In this document: piece after piece, positions 53,075 through 63,981 of the stretch
Layout: every line of letters starts with the position of its first letter
Position numbering within the stretch: the stretch's first letter is position 1
DNA from: Marasmius tenuissimus
Taxonomy: Eukaryota > Basidiomycota > Agaricomycetes > Agaricales > Marasmiaceae
Assembly (NCBI GenBank): GCA_029532415.1
Contig: JAQOTA010000036.1
Location: 124,001-188,000 of the forward strand
DNA: 64,000 nucleotides
Reading direction: 5' to 3'
Notes under the pieces: generated by a model
What the model was told of the DNA's origin: nothing
The model's database searches: none
What the model saw: only the letters and a program-made list of their open reading frames with translations
Translations under genes and position numbers: made by a program

Positions 53075-55027
53075 CTCATCCGGCTTGGATGTGGAGGCAT
53101 CCGAAGTAGCCGCAGCATGACCTTTAGCCTGAGAACCAGCTGCAGGTCGCTTCCTACAATCATCTGTCTTGTGCTTTCTGCCACAGAACATGCACAAGTT
53201 GTTCTTCTTCCGACATTCCTTCTCTTCCGGCTTCAACTTTCCGTCCTTACCAAGATACTGGGCAACTGGGTTGGTGGTGTTGGAAGTCGGATTAGACCCG
53301 GAGTTGTTGGCGTTGGACTTGTTGCCGGAAGAGTTGCCGGAAGAGTTGCCGGAGCTCTTGTTGGAGCCACCGGAACCACCGGAAGAGTTGTTCAAACGAT
53401 TTCCAGAGGTGTTGTTGGATCAGGAGTTGGAATTGGAATTGTTGTTGTTGGCGCGCTTCGCCGCTCAGCCCTCTCGGGATTTCTCCCCTTCACGTACCCA
53501 GTGCGTCCGGTCATATTCCCGGCACACCACACGCAACTGTTTGAGAGTTGAAGGACAAGCACCAACATTCGGAAGTAAATCTTTGATATGCTTTGGCATA
53601 GTGCGATAATAGGCATGACGGAGAGTGTTCTCGCCGTAACCAATCTTGGCTGCGAGAGTGTTGAAACGAACCTCGAACTTTCCGATTTTCTCCCCTTCTC
53701 CCATCTGGAGGTTGTCGAACTTGTCTTCGGCTTCCTCTATCGTATCCACCTGTCCGAAGAACATTTCGAGTTCATCGAGAAATGCTCGGAGGCTGAACAT
53801 CCAAGCGGGTGGATCGGAATCAGTTTCGTAGGATAGGATTTCGGGTTGGAAATATTCAAGGCACATGCCACGGAGGTAGGAAATGATGTAGTGGATTTTA
53901 TCGGCATCGGTAGGAAAGTCGGAAGGACGGTGATTGAAAACGATCATACATGAGACGATGAAGCTCAGAAGTTTGTCGGGTTGAGTTCCGTCGAAGGTAT
54001 CAGGTTCCTTGACGTTCCCCTTCTTTTCTGGCTTCTTCCCAAGGAGCTGGGCAATGATTTTGTTGTGTTCAAGCATGGATTGTACGAGTGCCATCATATT
54101 GAATTGGTAGAGATCATTTCCGGGACCTCTAGGGAATCCAGGTCCCCCACCTCGTCCACCGGAGGGTCCTCCGCCAGGAGGTCCACCACCAGGTGGTCCA
54201 GGGGGTCCAGGGGGTCCGGAATCACCGGGTTCGTGATCGGATCCATTGTCACCTTCTGGCTCCGTATCCGTGTCTCCACCCTTGTTACTACCTGCTCGGG
54301 ATCCGCCCCTACTGCCACCTCGAGGGCCCTTGGGTTCCTTGACCTGTTTATGTGGATCAGATCCCTCGGGTAATGCTGTTTCTGTTGGTAGTTCAGTATC
54401 CCGGGGCATAACCAGAGCTGTAACTGGAGGAGTGGATGGATGTTCTTTGTCAACGGCGGCATTGAAAGTAAAATCATCAATTATCCCCTCATTGGCCTTG
54501 TTTTTCCCCTTAGCTGTTTTCGGAGGAGGTTCGTTATGAGCCTTGTCAAGTGCTAGTGCTAGTTTTGCAGGATCAAGCACCCCTCAAGGATCTTCGATAG
54601 TAGCTGGAGAGAAAACTTGACGGGATGCGGGTTTCGGAGGTGGAGGAGGACGACTGGGAGTTTCGGGTACCTTGTCCCCTACATAGACGGTTCTGCCGTC
54701 CTCAAGTGTCCTGTATTTCGAAGCCATTGTAGTAGGACATCGGAGCTTACTAGGTGGAAGTGGTGCGACGGTATTAAGTGTGCCGATACGTGGAGTTGAT
54801 TGTACGTCGATTTGATTGTACGTCGATTTGATTGTACGTCGATTTGATTGTACGTCGATTTGATATTCGGAAGCACAGACGCTGCTGCCAAAAACTGCTT
54901 GTCGTTCTTTACGTCGACCGTGACAGTTGGTTGAGATGGATTTGGAAGCGGAGATACTTCCTACAAATTGGTTGGGTGGATCTTCATCAAAGTGTCCAGG
55001 GAATTCAGGATTGACTTGTCTGGACAT
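53063..55027 (-). pseudogene. gypsy-G Gag
   Basis: Starts MSRQVNPEFPGHFDEDP at 55027, contains the four-unit 16-bp repeat, and has a stop at ~54582 (CGA to TGA or equivalent). The rest is open to TGA 53465, then TGA ~53420, then the zinc-knuckle part ending at 53063. Only the stop near 54582 is private to this copy. Confidence 0.87.
54798..54861 (-). repeat. Tandem repeat, four 16-bp units, in gypsy-G gag
   Basis: Reverse-strand copy of the repeat at 19528-19591. Links gypsy-G and gypsy-F as one subfamily distinct from gypsy-A. Confidence 0.9.
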
Positions 55028-55064
55028 TCAGTAATTTCAACTCAAGGTTCGAGAATTAAAATAC

Positions 55065-55186
55065 TGTTAGGATCGTGTGGATATGACAGCCCGGACAGAA
55101 GTCCGAGCGGAAGAGACGGAAGCTGACGTGCCGGAATGGACTAGTCGGAGTTGGAGAGAGATTCCGACGACCGGAAGGCCAAACGG
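55065..55186 (-). repeat. gypsy-G 5' LTR, inner part
   Basis: Starts TGTTAGG on the plus strand. Interrupted after ACGG (55183-55186) by the giant LTR. The LTR resumes with ACGGATGGCTGG at 63982. Confidence 0.9.
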
Positions 55187-57161
55187 TGTAAAGCGCCACT
55201 CGCGGTGTATAATAAAATCTAACTCGTAGGTCAAATCCTCCCAACACTCAAGAGTGTAGCTGAAGGGTGCGGGAATTGGGGATCAGCGTTGATCGTAGGT
55301 TCTGCTCTTAGCCAGACTGCAATAGTAGGCTGAAGGAAATCTGACTCAAGAAACTATCCAACTAGGGTAGCTTTGCCTCTGAAACCAGTTCGGAGGTCAA
55401 AAGTGGGGTTCGGAAGAGAGGTTTATAGGTTGATTCGGGGAGTGTAGAGTTTGTTTGGTGCTTCGGAAGCGCGTTCTTAGGCTTCAACTAGCTTCAGAAC
55501 CACTCGAACAGCGAGGGGCAACAAGACAATCAAATCAAACAATGGCAATAAGACTCCAATCAAGTCTGTCAATGACCAAAGACCAACTGTCAACGGCGAA
55601 CAATATCCTCAGCTCAATTAGCTTCGGAGGTTCAACAATAGCTCAGCCAGTCAAGTCAGTGTCGCAGACAAACAATGCAAAGTCAAGGTCTAGCAAGTGT
55701 TCAATGGATTTTCTAGGTTTGGGCAAACAAAGTTCTATTCTGTTCTAATGTCTCTCCAGAAGCGCTCCCGAGTCAACTGACTACCCAACAAGTGGAATAG
55801 CTTCGTATCCTCTGAATACTAATCGTACGGATTGCTTGGGGATTCTTGATGAAAACCCCACTGCTTATATACCCTAGGAGGCTCTAATTCTACCGAATTG
55901 TACAAATATCGAATAAACCATGCCTCGGAGGCATAAACTACCTACTTTGGAATATACTTGGAGAGTTTTGTGTTTAATCTACGCTTTTGAACCCCAAAGT
56001 CAAAACCAATAATTTGCTTCGGAAGTATCATCAGCCTCGAACATTCTCTAACATTCTTTTCTTCCGGGTCTCTCCTATCGATGGTTCCGTTCTGCCTATC
56101 TGCCTCCGCAGCATTGATTCTCCAGTTCTAGACCCTTCAATCGTCGTAGGTCATCCTGTTCTGTCTGCCTCTGAAGCATATACTCCCTTCGTCTGAAGCA
56201 AAGGACTTGCCTCCGAAGTGCTACTAGATGCCTATATTCATGGAGTTACCCAGCCGTTCATAGCCAGGTCAATGTCCTTTCCGTAGCTCGGATAATTCTG
56301 AGGTCCTGCCATCCATATGGCCGCCCCACTATATCCAATCTTGGTGCCTTGGATACCGGGTAATAGTTCAATGGTTCAGCCAGAACTCCCACTCGATTCT
56401 TTGGTACACCATTCCTTTCTTTCTAGTCCCTTGCCTCCCAGTGCAGTTGAGCACTGTGTTTTGCCACCAGCACCAACTATGCCCTTAGTACAGTCAATAT
56501 CTCCATGTACGAGTATAAGGGAGGTACCTCGACGGTGCAACTCCTTCGATCACTTCTCGATCATTGTTTAGCGCCCAGTGCCTGGTTCGGATCCACGCCT
56601 CCGAAGCGCTAATTTCCTAGTTTCCGAAGTAAAATTTCCATTTCAGCGGCCAGTCCAGAGGTCAGTAAAAGCAAGTGCTAGGTTGTCCCAATTCCTTGCT
56701 TACTTTTCCCCGAGCGTACTATGGCACGCTTGCATAACATTGAAGACCACTTTCGCAACTTACTCTATAGTAAGCCTTTCTACTTTCTAGATTCCGAGGC
56801 GGCCTTCTGACTTCCTCTCCAGAGTTGTATAAGCTCTGGTGGTATCCAGAAGATTACTCTGATAAGATCAAGGAGCGCCGCATCATCCTACCCATTCCAC
56901 TCGACGCAGAACGAGAAGCTATCCTCGGAATCATCTTCCAGCAGTTCTTCCTCAGTCGCCACAGATCCGTCTACTGGGGCTACGTGATTCGTTACGACAT
57001 GATCCAGGACGAAATCTATCTCTGCGAGGACACCTTTGACCACTTCATTCCTCACGACGCCAGGTCTGTCATCGACATGGTCGCCGAGTCCATTTCTCGA
57101 GTTGGTTTCCTCGACTTCAAAACCGCTCGCACTCCTGGAGCCGTCAACGCTTGGATCGACA

Positions 57162-57419
57162 TGTTGAGGCAGAGGTCCTGCCCACGCAGTGGCAGCATGG
57201 GACAGACTAGCTCACCTGGAGATAGGCTTAGAGGCAGCAACAAGAGTAGTAAAAGTACTGATATTGCATGTAGATACAGAGCTACTTATATACTATACAG
57301 AGGTGGCTGTATCTTCTATAACAGGAGTGACTAGGAATAGCATAGATCATAGTGAAACGATTGAAGCATATATGCGGCCCGATACAACGGTCCATATATC
57401 CGGTAGTCCGGATTCAACA
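57162..57419 (-). repeat. copia-E 3' LTR
   Basis: 258 bp, differing from the 5' LTR (62991-63248) at one noticed base (A at ~57241, G at ~63070). Flanked by CGACA at 57157-57161. Confidence 0.96.
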
Positions 57420-57460
57420 CTCCCCCTCGCTAAGTGCGACACTAGTAGAGCACGAAGCGT

Positions 57461-60400
57461 CTATTCGGACGAATAAAATTCAAGTCCAAGATGTTCTCTA
57501 AAGGCGGAGAACTTGACATGACCCAAATTCTTGGTAAACATGTCCGCAGGATTGTATGCACCGTCAATAAAGAAAAGATCGACCTTGCGGTCTGAAACAC
57601 ATTCGCGAATATAGTGATAGCGAATATCAATGTGTTTGGTGCGACGTTCTTGAACTGGGTTAGAGGCGATAAAAATCGAGCCTTGATTATCTCCACATAT
57701 AGGTACGGGAGTCATATCAATCCCAAGTTCAGAGAGTAACTGTCGAATCCACACAGCCTGACGACTACAGTCGGATAGCGCCATGTATTCAGCTTCAGTG
57801 GATGAAAGCGCAACAGTCTTCTGGGCGCGTGATTGCCAACAGAAGATACCACCTGCCAATTTGAAGAAATAGCCCGTGATCGACCGACGTTTGATAGGAT
57901 CAGCAGCCCAATCAGAATCAGTGAATGCTAGTAAACCTCCGTCAGAGGCTCCATCATAGACCAATGCATAGTCTGGAGTTCCTGCAAGATAGCGACAAAT
58001 ATAAAGCGCCTTCTTCAGGTGATCCTCCGATGGATTAGCAGAGAATTGAGAAAGCTTTGTAACAGCGTAGGCAATATCTGGACGAGTACCAAGCATGATA
58101 TACAAAAGCGATCCAATCACTGATTGATATCGAGCGCGACGTTCGGGATCAACAGGACCTTCGTTGGGTTGTGGAATATAGCCGGCGGGAAGAGGAGTAT
58201 CTGCTGCTTTTGCATTCTGCATGCCAAATCGCTTCAAGACCTTCTTTAAGTAGTCGGTCTGGTCAAGAAGGATTTTACGGCCTCTGCGACGAATACGCAT
58301 GCGCAAGAACTCTTTGACTTCTCCAGGATCACGGCATTCCCAACGAGCCATAAACTCGGCTTTCTTCTTTTCGACAAAGGCTTTGTTGGGTCCAAGGAAT
58401 AATGCATCGTCGACATAGATCAAAGCGATACATTCTTCACCAGTCTCACGATCTTTGCAGATGAAGAGACCTGCATCGGAAGTTAAGCGTTTGAAGCCCA
58501 TTACTTCCATGGACGAGCTGAGAGCACGCCACCACTCAAGAGCGGCTTGCTTCAGTCCATATAATGCACGGCGAAGGCGATAGACTTTGCCTTCCTGACC
58601 CTTAACCTTGAAACCTTCAGGTTGATCCATATAGATCTCTTCTTTAAGTTCGCCATAAAGGAAGGCGTTCTTCACATCCAATGCCTGAATGTGCCAGTTT
58701 TTGAGAGCTGCTAATGCGAGCATCATCCGTACAGTTTCAAACCGCACAACTGGTGAGAAGATCTCATCAAAGTCGACACCTTCGACCTGAGAGAAACCCT
58801 TGGCAACAAGTCGAGCTTTCTTTCGACCGTCTGACTTGACGTCAAACACCCATCTGTTTTTGACAGCCTTGCGACCTTTAGGTAGGTCAACCAATTCGAA
58901 GACCTTGCGCTTGCGAAGAGCCTCTAGTTCATCGCGGCAAGCGGCCTTCCATTCTCTCTGCTGCTCAGCTGGCAGCTTCAGTATGTCACGGAGAGTCCAC
59001 TCTCGAACGTTAGACATATCGGTGAGGTCATCGTGAACGGGAACTGCCCGATTTAACAGATAAATCACAAAACCTACTCCCCCTTCCTGGGATAATTGTT
59101 GCACTAAGCTATCGGGCTGACTCCCCCTGGAGTTACACATGGTAGACAGACTGGCACGATTAGTCCCAGGAACTTTTCTAGGTCTGCCTCTCCTACGAGT
59201 AGTAGGCGGATCCATGGGTTCTCTATCACCCGTGGCATCTCTCCATGTAGAATTTTTCTCCATATCACGCACAATGCGCGAGGGATTATTTGGGTCTCGT
59301 TGTTCACCAAATACGTTATCAGGTTGCTTAGTACCCGTCCGTTTCCTGCCTGAACGCCTTGGCGGCGGAGTCTGCTCTTGTCCACCCACTGGTGTAGGTG
59401 GCCTAGGAGGCTGGAACGGAGGATCAGGATCAGAGTGTTGACGTTCACCCTGAGGTATAGTACCATCTCCATCATCATCATGAGGAGATTCCGATCGCTT
59501 TGGAAGGTTCTTGGGAGGATAAAGATCGTCATCAGACGAATCATCATCACTATCCGAAGAGAAGTTGGGATTTTCACCCAATACCGGCGGTATTTCAGGG
59601 ATTTCACCCACCGGGGTAAAGCCACGCGGTTTCTTATCAGAACACTTCGGGAACAAGTTTTCATCGAACAGAGCAGTAGCGCTTTTGAAGATAGCATTGT
59701 TGGACATCTTCATGAAGACATATCCTTTCATGCCTTCCTGAAAACCGATGAAGGTCATCAGTTCCGAACGCGGAGATAACTTGTTAACTCGACGCTTTTC
59801 CGGAATAAACGCATACGCTGCACATCCGAAGACTCGAAGATCCGAAACATCCGGTGCACTGCCATGCAACTTCTCATGCGGGGTCAACCAACGTAAACGC
59901 TGGGACGGCGTCCGATTGTGAAGTGCAACAGCGTGCAACACACAGAATTCCCACCAAGAAGGTGGAAGACAAGCATCAAAGCGAAGAGCTTGAGCTTTCT
60001 CGACAATGGTCCGATTGAACCGTTCTGCACGACCATTCTGTTCCGGCGTATATGGAATGCTGGTCAGAATTTTGATACCGTGCTCCTTTAGTACATCATC
60101 GAAGGCATCCGATTTGTACTCTCCCCCTCCATCGGACATCCATTCCTTAATATCAACACCGAATTGCACCTTCACCATAGCGATAAAGTCACGGAGCATC
60201 TTGACAGAGTCAGATTTGCGTCGCATGAGCATTGTCCAGCCATGTGAAGTACAGTCGTCGACAAACGACATATACCATTTGTATTTGTGGTACGACTCAG
60301 TGGGGAATTGTTTGAGGTCGGAGTGGATTTTTTCGAAGGGTTTCGAGGCACGGGTAGTTGAGTCAGGGAACGATCTGGAGTGCATCTTTCCTTCTGCACA

Positions 60401-62797
60401 TCCTCGGCATAACCGGGTTTTCTTCGGTTTTCGGTCGAATTCCGGGAAGTTCTTAGTATGCTTCCGAGCTTTATCCAGAGCCTTGTCTGAACAATGTCCG
60501 AAACGTCTGTGTAGAACCTTGTAGTCAACTTTATCCATCGTTGACTTGGCCATTAAGCTACGAGCAGAGGCTTTCTGTGAGCTAACCCAATAAATGGTTT
60601 GACCAGGCATAAGCGGGTAAGATACCAATGACTGGCGTCGACCCTTTTGATAAAAAGCCAATTTGCTAGACGATCCGCGTACTTGCAGACCACCTTGCAA
60701 GAATTCTCCAAGAGAGAGAAGTCGAATTGACAGAAGCGGAACATAATAGACAGGATAGAGTCGCGTAATGCGTTCCTCCATACGACCGTCAGATCCTTCA
60801 ACAGAATGAGAGATGAACACAGTCCCTTTCCCCTTGATTTGGATAGGGTTGTCCTTCTGTGCAGTGTTTAGCTGCGGTCCATTGTTCATGGGTTCATACT
60901 CGGCAAAATCTTCGAGATCATAAGTAAAGTGTGATGAAGCACCTGAATCAACAATCCACTCTTGCGAGTTTCCAGTCGCCTTCTTTCCCTTACAATTGGC
61001 ACATGTGGCAAAGTGATCACCAATATATTGCGCAAATTTCATACGGGACACGATATCCGAACTACTACGTTTAGAAGCGGCTAATAAAGCAGCGCACTGT
61101 AGGTTCGTATCAGTGTTAGAAGAAAGACTGAGATAAGGCACTTGCCTGTCATCGTCAGATTCCTCAGATCCGATGGAGACCGAATCGTACTCAACATCGT
61201 CAGAAAAACCAGCGGCATCTGCGATCTCGCTGTCAACGTCCATGGCACTTCCACTCGCAATCTCCGTACGCAAAGAATCGTTTACAGCGTTCAACGCAAT
61301 ACGATCCTCACGCTCAGAGTCGGAGTCCTCATAGAAAGAATCATAGAGGTCGTAAACCTTCTCGACGCTCTTAGCACGCTTTGCAGGTGGAGCAGTGGAG
61401 AAGGGACCATCGATACGATGCTTGAGGGAGGAAGAGGAAGCAGCCGCATATCCCTGTTCCATAGGTTCAAGGACGTGGGCATACTTGGGAATACCAAGAC
61501 GATCAGCAAGACTGCGAGCAGCCTGAGCATTCTCAAAAACAGTACCACCAGAGGTAGCACCGGAGAAACGCTGCATGTGGAGTGGATCCCGGGATCGGTC
61601 CGCGGGATGTACGACAGATGGAGTATCAGGAACGATGGGTGGTGAAGAGATGGACAAATGAGATAGGGACGCAATATGAGAATGACCCTTGTGAGAAGAG
61701 TCACCCTTGTTGTCCTGAGAATCACCCTTCTTCTTCCTGCCACGTCGGTTATTCTTCTTCTTCTGGTCGTTGTCGTTTTTAGACTGGTTGTTATTATTAG
61801 ACGTCGACGAAGGAGGATTAGACTGTTGGTTAAATTTCGGGTCCTTGTCCTTCTTCTTGACAGAAGAGATGCGCGACGCGAGAGGAGCGGGTTTGCGGGA
61901 TTCGTAGTGGTTAATGACGGCATCACAAGCCACTTCGAAAGTAAGTTCAGCTGGCGAGTTACCATTGGTAGCGAATTCACGAGCGTTGGCCCATGACTGT
62001 GGAATGATCGAGAGGAGGAGCATGGCTCTAACGAGGGTAGGAAGATCGATCTGAGCTTCAGTGAGCTGGCCGAATAAGAGTTCGAGTTTAGCAATCTCGG
62101 GAACGGGGTTACCACCGGACAAACGAAACTCCATGACCGACTTGAAGTCAGCCCAAACAGACACAGAAGTCTGTTGACCATAACGAGCCTTGATCTTCTC
62201 CCAAGCACCCCAAGCCGTATCATCATCCTCGATAATACTTTGCACGGCAATGGTGGTGGTGGCACGTAGTGCACCCATGGCTTTGAATTCATACTTCTTC
62301 CAACGTCGATTATCCTTCTCATACCTGAGAACCTCCTTTTCATACCTCTCCAAAGCGTTAGCATACTGCTCCAGGTCCCTAGCATACTGCTGCATCTGAG
62401 CGTCGGTAGGAGAGACCGTCTCCGTGCGTGTAGTCGCTTCAGTTGTAGTTGTAGCAGCAACAGTGACAGTGCGAGTAGTTGGCTTGGGTTCTGCTGGTTC
62501 TTTAGGTTTATCGGGTTCAGTAGGTTCAGGATCGTCGTTGGTGTAATGGTCGTAGAACTCGTTGATCATGGCATAGGTACCAAGACCCTTGGACCACTTG
62601 CGCCAGTTGACACCGCTGAAGACCTCAACGGTGGGGATAAGGGTAGACATAACAGGAGCCATAGCGATCTGGAGTAATAAAACAACGATCAGCATAGGTT
62701 CATCATCATAGGCAATGATAAAAGAAATCACTGCACGGTCAACGGCGATAGCCATCGATCGTTGTTGAGGACACAGTCCACCATCGTCAAACATCAA
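57461..62797 (-). CDS. copia-E Gag-Pol polyprotein, intact
   Basis: Makes all proteins for copying and inserting the element. Open for 1778 codons from 62797. The start is more likely at 62650 (MSTLIPTVEVFSGVNWRKW), which matches the Gag start of copia-B. Gag to ~600, with a basic Asn/Lys stretch. Protease DSGASSHFTYDLEDF near 640. Integrase zinc region LHRRFGHCSDK...LCRGCAEGKMHSRSF near 780-830, core FVDDCTSHGW, EWMSDGGGEYKS, PYTPEQNGRAERFNRT. RT with [32 protein letters not shown] and the catalytic LIYVDDALFLG. RNase H with FTDSDWAADPIKRRS and ALSSTEAEYMALSDC. No stops or frameshifts; all catalytic residues are present. Ends near the 3' LTR. Confidence 0.97.
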   Translation of the reverse strand: MMFDDGGLCPQQRSMAIAVDRAVISFIIAYDDEPMLIVVLLLQIAMAPVMSTLIPTVEVFSGVNWRKWSKGLGTYAMINEFYDHYTNDDPEPTEPDKPKEPAEPKPTTRTVTVAATTTTEATTRTETVSPTDAQMQQYARDLEQYANALERYEKEVLRYEKDNRRWKKYEFKAMGALRATTTIAVQSIIEDDDTAWGAWEKIKARYGQQTSVSVWADFKSVMEFRLSGGNPVPEIAKLELLFGQLTEAQIDLPTLVRAMLLLSIIPQSWANAREFATNGNSPAELTFEVACDAVINHYESRKPAPLASRISSVKKKDKDPKFNQQSNPPSSTSNNNNQSKNDNDQKKKNNRRGRKKKGDSQDNKGDSSHKGHSHIASLSHLSISSPPIVPDTPSVVHPADRSRDPLHMQRFSGATSGGTVFENAQAARSLADRLGIPKYAHVLEPMEQGYAAASSSSLKHRIDGPFSTAPPAKRAKSVEKVYDLYDSFYEDSDSEREDRIALNAVNDSLRTEIASGSAMDVDSEIADAAGFSDDVEYDSVSIGSEESDDDRQVPYLSLSSNTDTNLQCAALLAASKRSSSDIVSRMKFAQYIGDHFATCANCKGKKATGNSQEWIVDSGASSHFTYDLEDFAEYEPMNNGPQLNTAQKDNPIQIKGKGTVFISHSVEGSDGRMEERITRLYPVYYVPLLSIRLLSLGEFLQGGLQVRGSSSKLAFYQKGRRQSLVSYPLMPGQTIYWVSSQKASARSLMAKSTMDKVDYKVLHRRFGHCSDKALDKARKHTKNFPEFDRKPKKTRLCRGCAEGKMHSRSFPDSTTRASKPFEKIHSDLKQFPTESYHKYKWYMSFVDDCTSHGWTMLMRRKSDSVKMLRDFIAMVKVQFGVDIKEWMSDGGGEYKSDAFDDVLKEHGIKILTSIPYTPEQNGRAERFNRTIVEKAQALRFDACLPPSWWEFCVLHAVALHNRTPSQRLRWLTPHEKLHGSAPDVSDLRVFGCAAYAFIPEKRRVNKLSPRSELMTFIGFQEGMKGYVFMKMSNNAIFKSATALFDENLFPKCSDKKPRGFTPVGEIPEIPPVLGENPNFSSDSDDDSSDDDLYPPKNLPKRSESPHDDDGDGTIPQGERQHSDPDPPFQPPRPPTPVGGQEQTPPPRRSGRKRTGTKQPDNVFGEQRDPNNPSRIVRDMEKNSTWRDATGDREPMDPPTTRRRGRPRKVPGTNRASLSTMCNSRGSQPDSLVQQLSQEGGVGFVIYLLNRAVPVHDDLTDMSNVREWTLRDILKLPAEQQREWKAACRDELEALRKRKVFELVDLPKGRKAVKNRWVFDVKSDGRKKARLVAKGFSQVEGVDFDEIFSPVVRFETVRMMLALAALKNWHIQALDVKNAFLYGELKEEIYMDQPEGFKVKGQEGKVYRLRRALYGLKQAALEWWRALSSSMEVMGFKRLTSDAGLFICKDRETGEECIALIYVDDALFLGPNKAFVEKKKAEFMARWECRDPGEVKEFLRMRIRRRGRKILLDQTDYLKKVLKRFGMQNAKAADTPLPAGYIPQPNEGPVDPERRARYQSVIGSLLYIMLGTRPDIAYAVTKLSQFSANPSEDHLKKALYICRYLAGTPDYALVYDGASDGGLLAFTDSDWAADPIKRRSITGYFFKLAGGIFCWQSRAQKTVALSSTEAEYMALSDCSRQAVWIRQLLSELGIDMTPVPICGDNQGSIFIASNPVQERRTKHIDIRYHYIRECVSDRKVDLFFIDGAYNPADMFTKNLGHVKFSAFREHLGLEFYSSE

Positions 62798-62978
62798 TGA
62801 AGATGTCGACTTTACAGGTCCAGAACCGGTGTTAACGGTCTGCCCATCACGACAGCGATTAAGCAGTCACGATGGTTATCGAGTGCAACGACCACAATAG
62901 CGCATCATCATAGGCAGCACACAATAAAGGTGCACATCCTAGAGAGCTGCCATCGCAGGGCACATCGACAGGGCACCG

Positions 62979-62990
62979 GGGCCCATAACC
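62979..62990 (-). promoter_or_regulatory. copia-E primer binding site
   Basis: Sense GGTTATGGGCCC directly next to the 5' LTR. Complementary to the anticodon region of initiator tRNA-Met, as in Drosophila copia. Confidence 0.8.
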
Positions 62991-63248
62991 TGTTGAGGCA
63001 GAGGTCCTGCCCACGCAGTGGCAGCATGGGACAGACTAGCTCACCTGGAGATAGGCTTAGAGGCAGCAACGAGAGTAGTAAAAGTACTGATATTGCATGT
63101 AGATACAGAGCTACTTATATACTATACAGAGGTGGCTGTATCTTCTATAACAGGAGTGACTAGGAATAGCATAGATCATAGTGAAACGATTGAAGCATAT
63201 ATGCGGCCCGATACAACGGTCCATATATCCGGTAGTCCGGATTCAACA
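62991..63248 (-). repeat. copia-E 5' LTR
   Basis: 258 bp, TG...CA ends on the minus strand, TATATAAG-type promoter inside. Flanked by CGACA at 63249-63253. Confidence 0.96.
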
Positions 63249-63981
63249 CGACACCGTCGTCAGTTGTGCTGAGTGCCCAGCACCTCCGAAGCTTGACTAT
63301 ACTAAGCTCTCGTTCTTCAAGTATTCCCCTGTCATGGGTCGTTGGCTCTCTCGATCCTTTTCTTTCTATAATCCTATTTTATGCGATCCATTCTATACCG
63401 ATTATCTAGATCATGAAACCTTCATTGATTCTTATTATCCTGAAGATTCCAATGTAGATAATTACTTCGGTTGGGATGAGGTAGCTCTAGCCAATATGGA
63501 TGACTAGCGTAACCTGTAGTATACCTAGTATACTTGAATCAATCATGCTTCCAAAGCGAGGCCTCGACCTTATACCAAGCTTCTGAGGCTTGACTTAGTC
63601 TTGCTTTCCGACCATCCATGCTTCCGCGGTGACCTCCTCTGTCTATCCATACTAGTACGGGTCTTTGTTAAGTCTGATTCTGTTATTCTCATCCTTAGTA
63701 CGATGCCTCCGAGCCACTGGAGATATTCCCTTGTTATGACTACAGGTCCTAGTCGTGCCTCCGAAGTGATACTTTCTTCAGTTATACGACTCCTACAGTT
63801 TTCAGAGATAAGGAGAGACGCCTCCGAGGCGCTATCCTCTCCTTATGCTAGGATCTGAGCCTTTTACTAGCCGCTCGGGACTCGCTCTAGTACTTGTATT
63901 ACCTAGTCATTTCTTATCTGTTTTATGCTAAAATTGCACAAAACAAGGCTCCGAAGCTGCTTTTTAATAGCAGGCGCTACA

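Larger units (their letters stand above)
57162..63248 (-). mobile_element. copia-E, complete and recent Ty1/copia element
   Basis: 6087 bp between perfect CGACA duplications (57157-57161 and 63249-63253), two 258-bp LTRs, purine tract GAGGGGGAG, perfect half-tRNA primer site and an uninterrupted polyprotein. Everything needed for movement appears present. It sits in the hypothetical gene of the giant LTR. Confidence 0.97.
56700..63507 (+). pseudogene. Hypothetical gene of the giant LTR, interrupted by copia-E
   Basis: Counterpart of 16967-17694. An upstream exon near 56719-56773 (ARLHNIEDHFRNLLY) precedes the main exon, with ELYKLWWYPEDYSDKIK and CEDTFDHFIPHDARS, to AWID at ~57161. The frame resumes at 63249 with DTVVSCAECPAPPKLD and ends at 63507 after DNYFGWDEVALANMDD. 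Apart from copia-E no stop or frameshift is obvious in the main exon. Confidence 0.5.
55187..63981 (-). mobile_element. Giant LTR, complete (arm 2), split by copia-E
   Basis: Ends TGTAAAGCGCC...GGCGCTACA between ACGG repeats (55183-55186 and 63982-63985; AACGG if the last A is counted in the flank). Without copia-E and its duplication it is ~2.7 kb. In the sense of the TATA box it runs on the minus strand. It carries the hypothetical gene on plus and many CTTCGGAGGC-type palindromes. Best read as a solo LTR of the family whose 3' edge is at 3209. A DNA transposon with 9-11 bp TIRs and a 4-bp duplication remains possible. Confidence 0.65.

Noticed and set aside
61291..62460. 389-codon minus-strand open frame of Leu/Arg/Ser-rich composition
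   Set aside because: Lies entirely within copia-E gag in another frame; low-complexity composition, no motif.
55187..63981. Giant repeat as a Ginger-type DNA transposon (TGT... ends, 4-bp duplication)
   Set aside because: Not excluded, but the polypurine tract at 3198-3208 and the TATA box favour an LTR; no integrase-like transposase is present.
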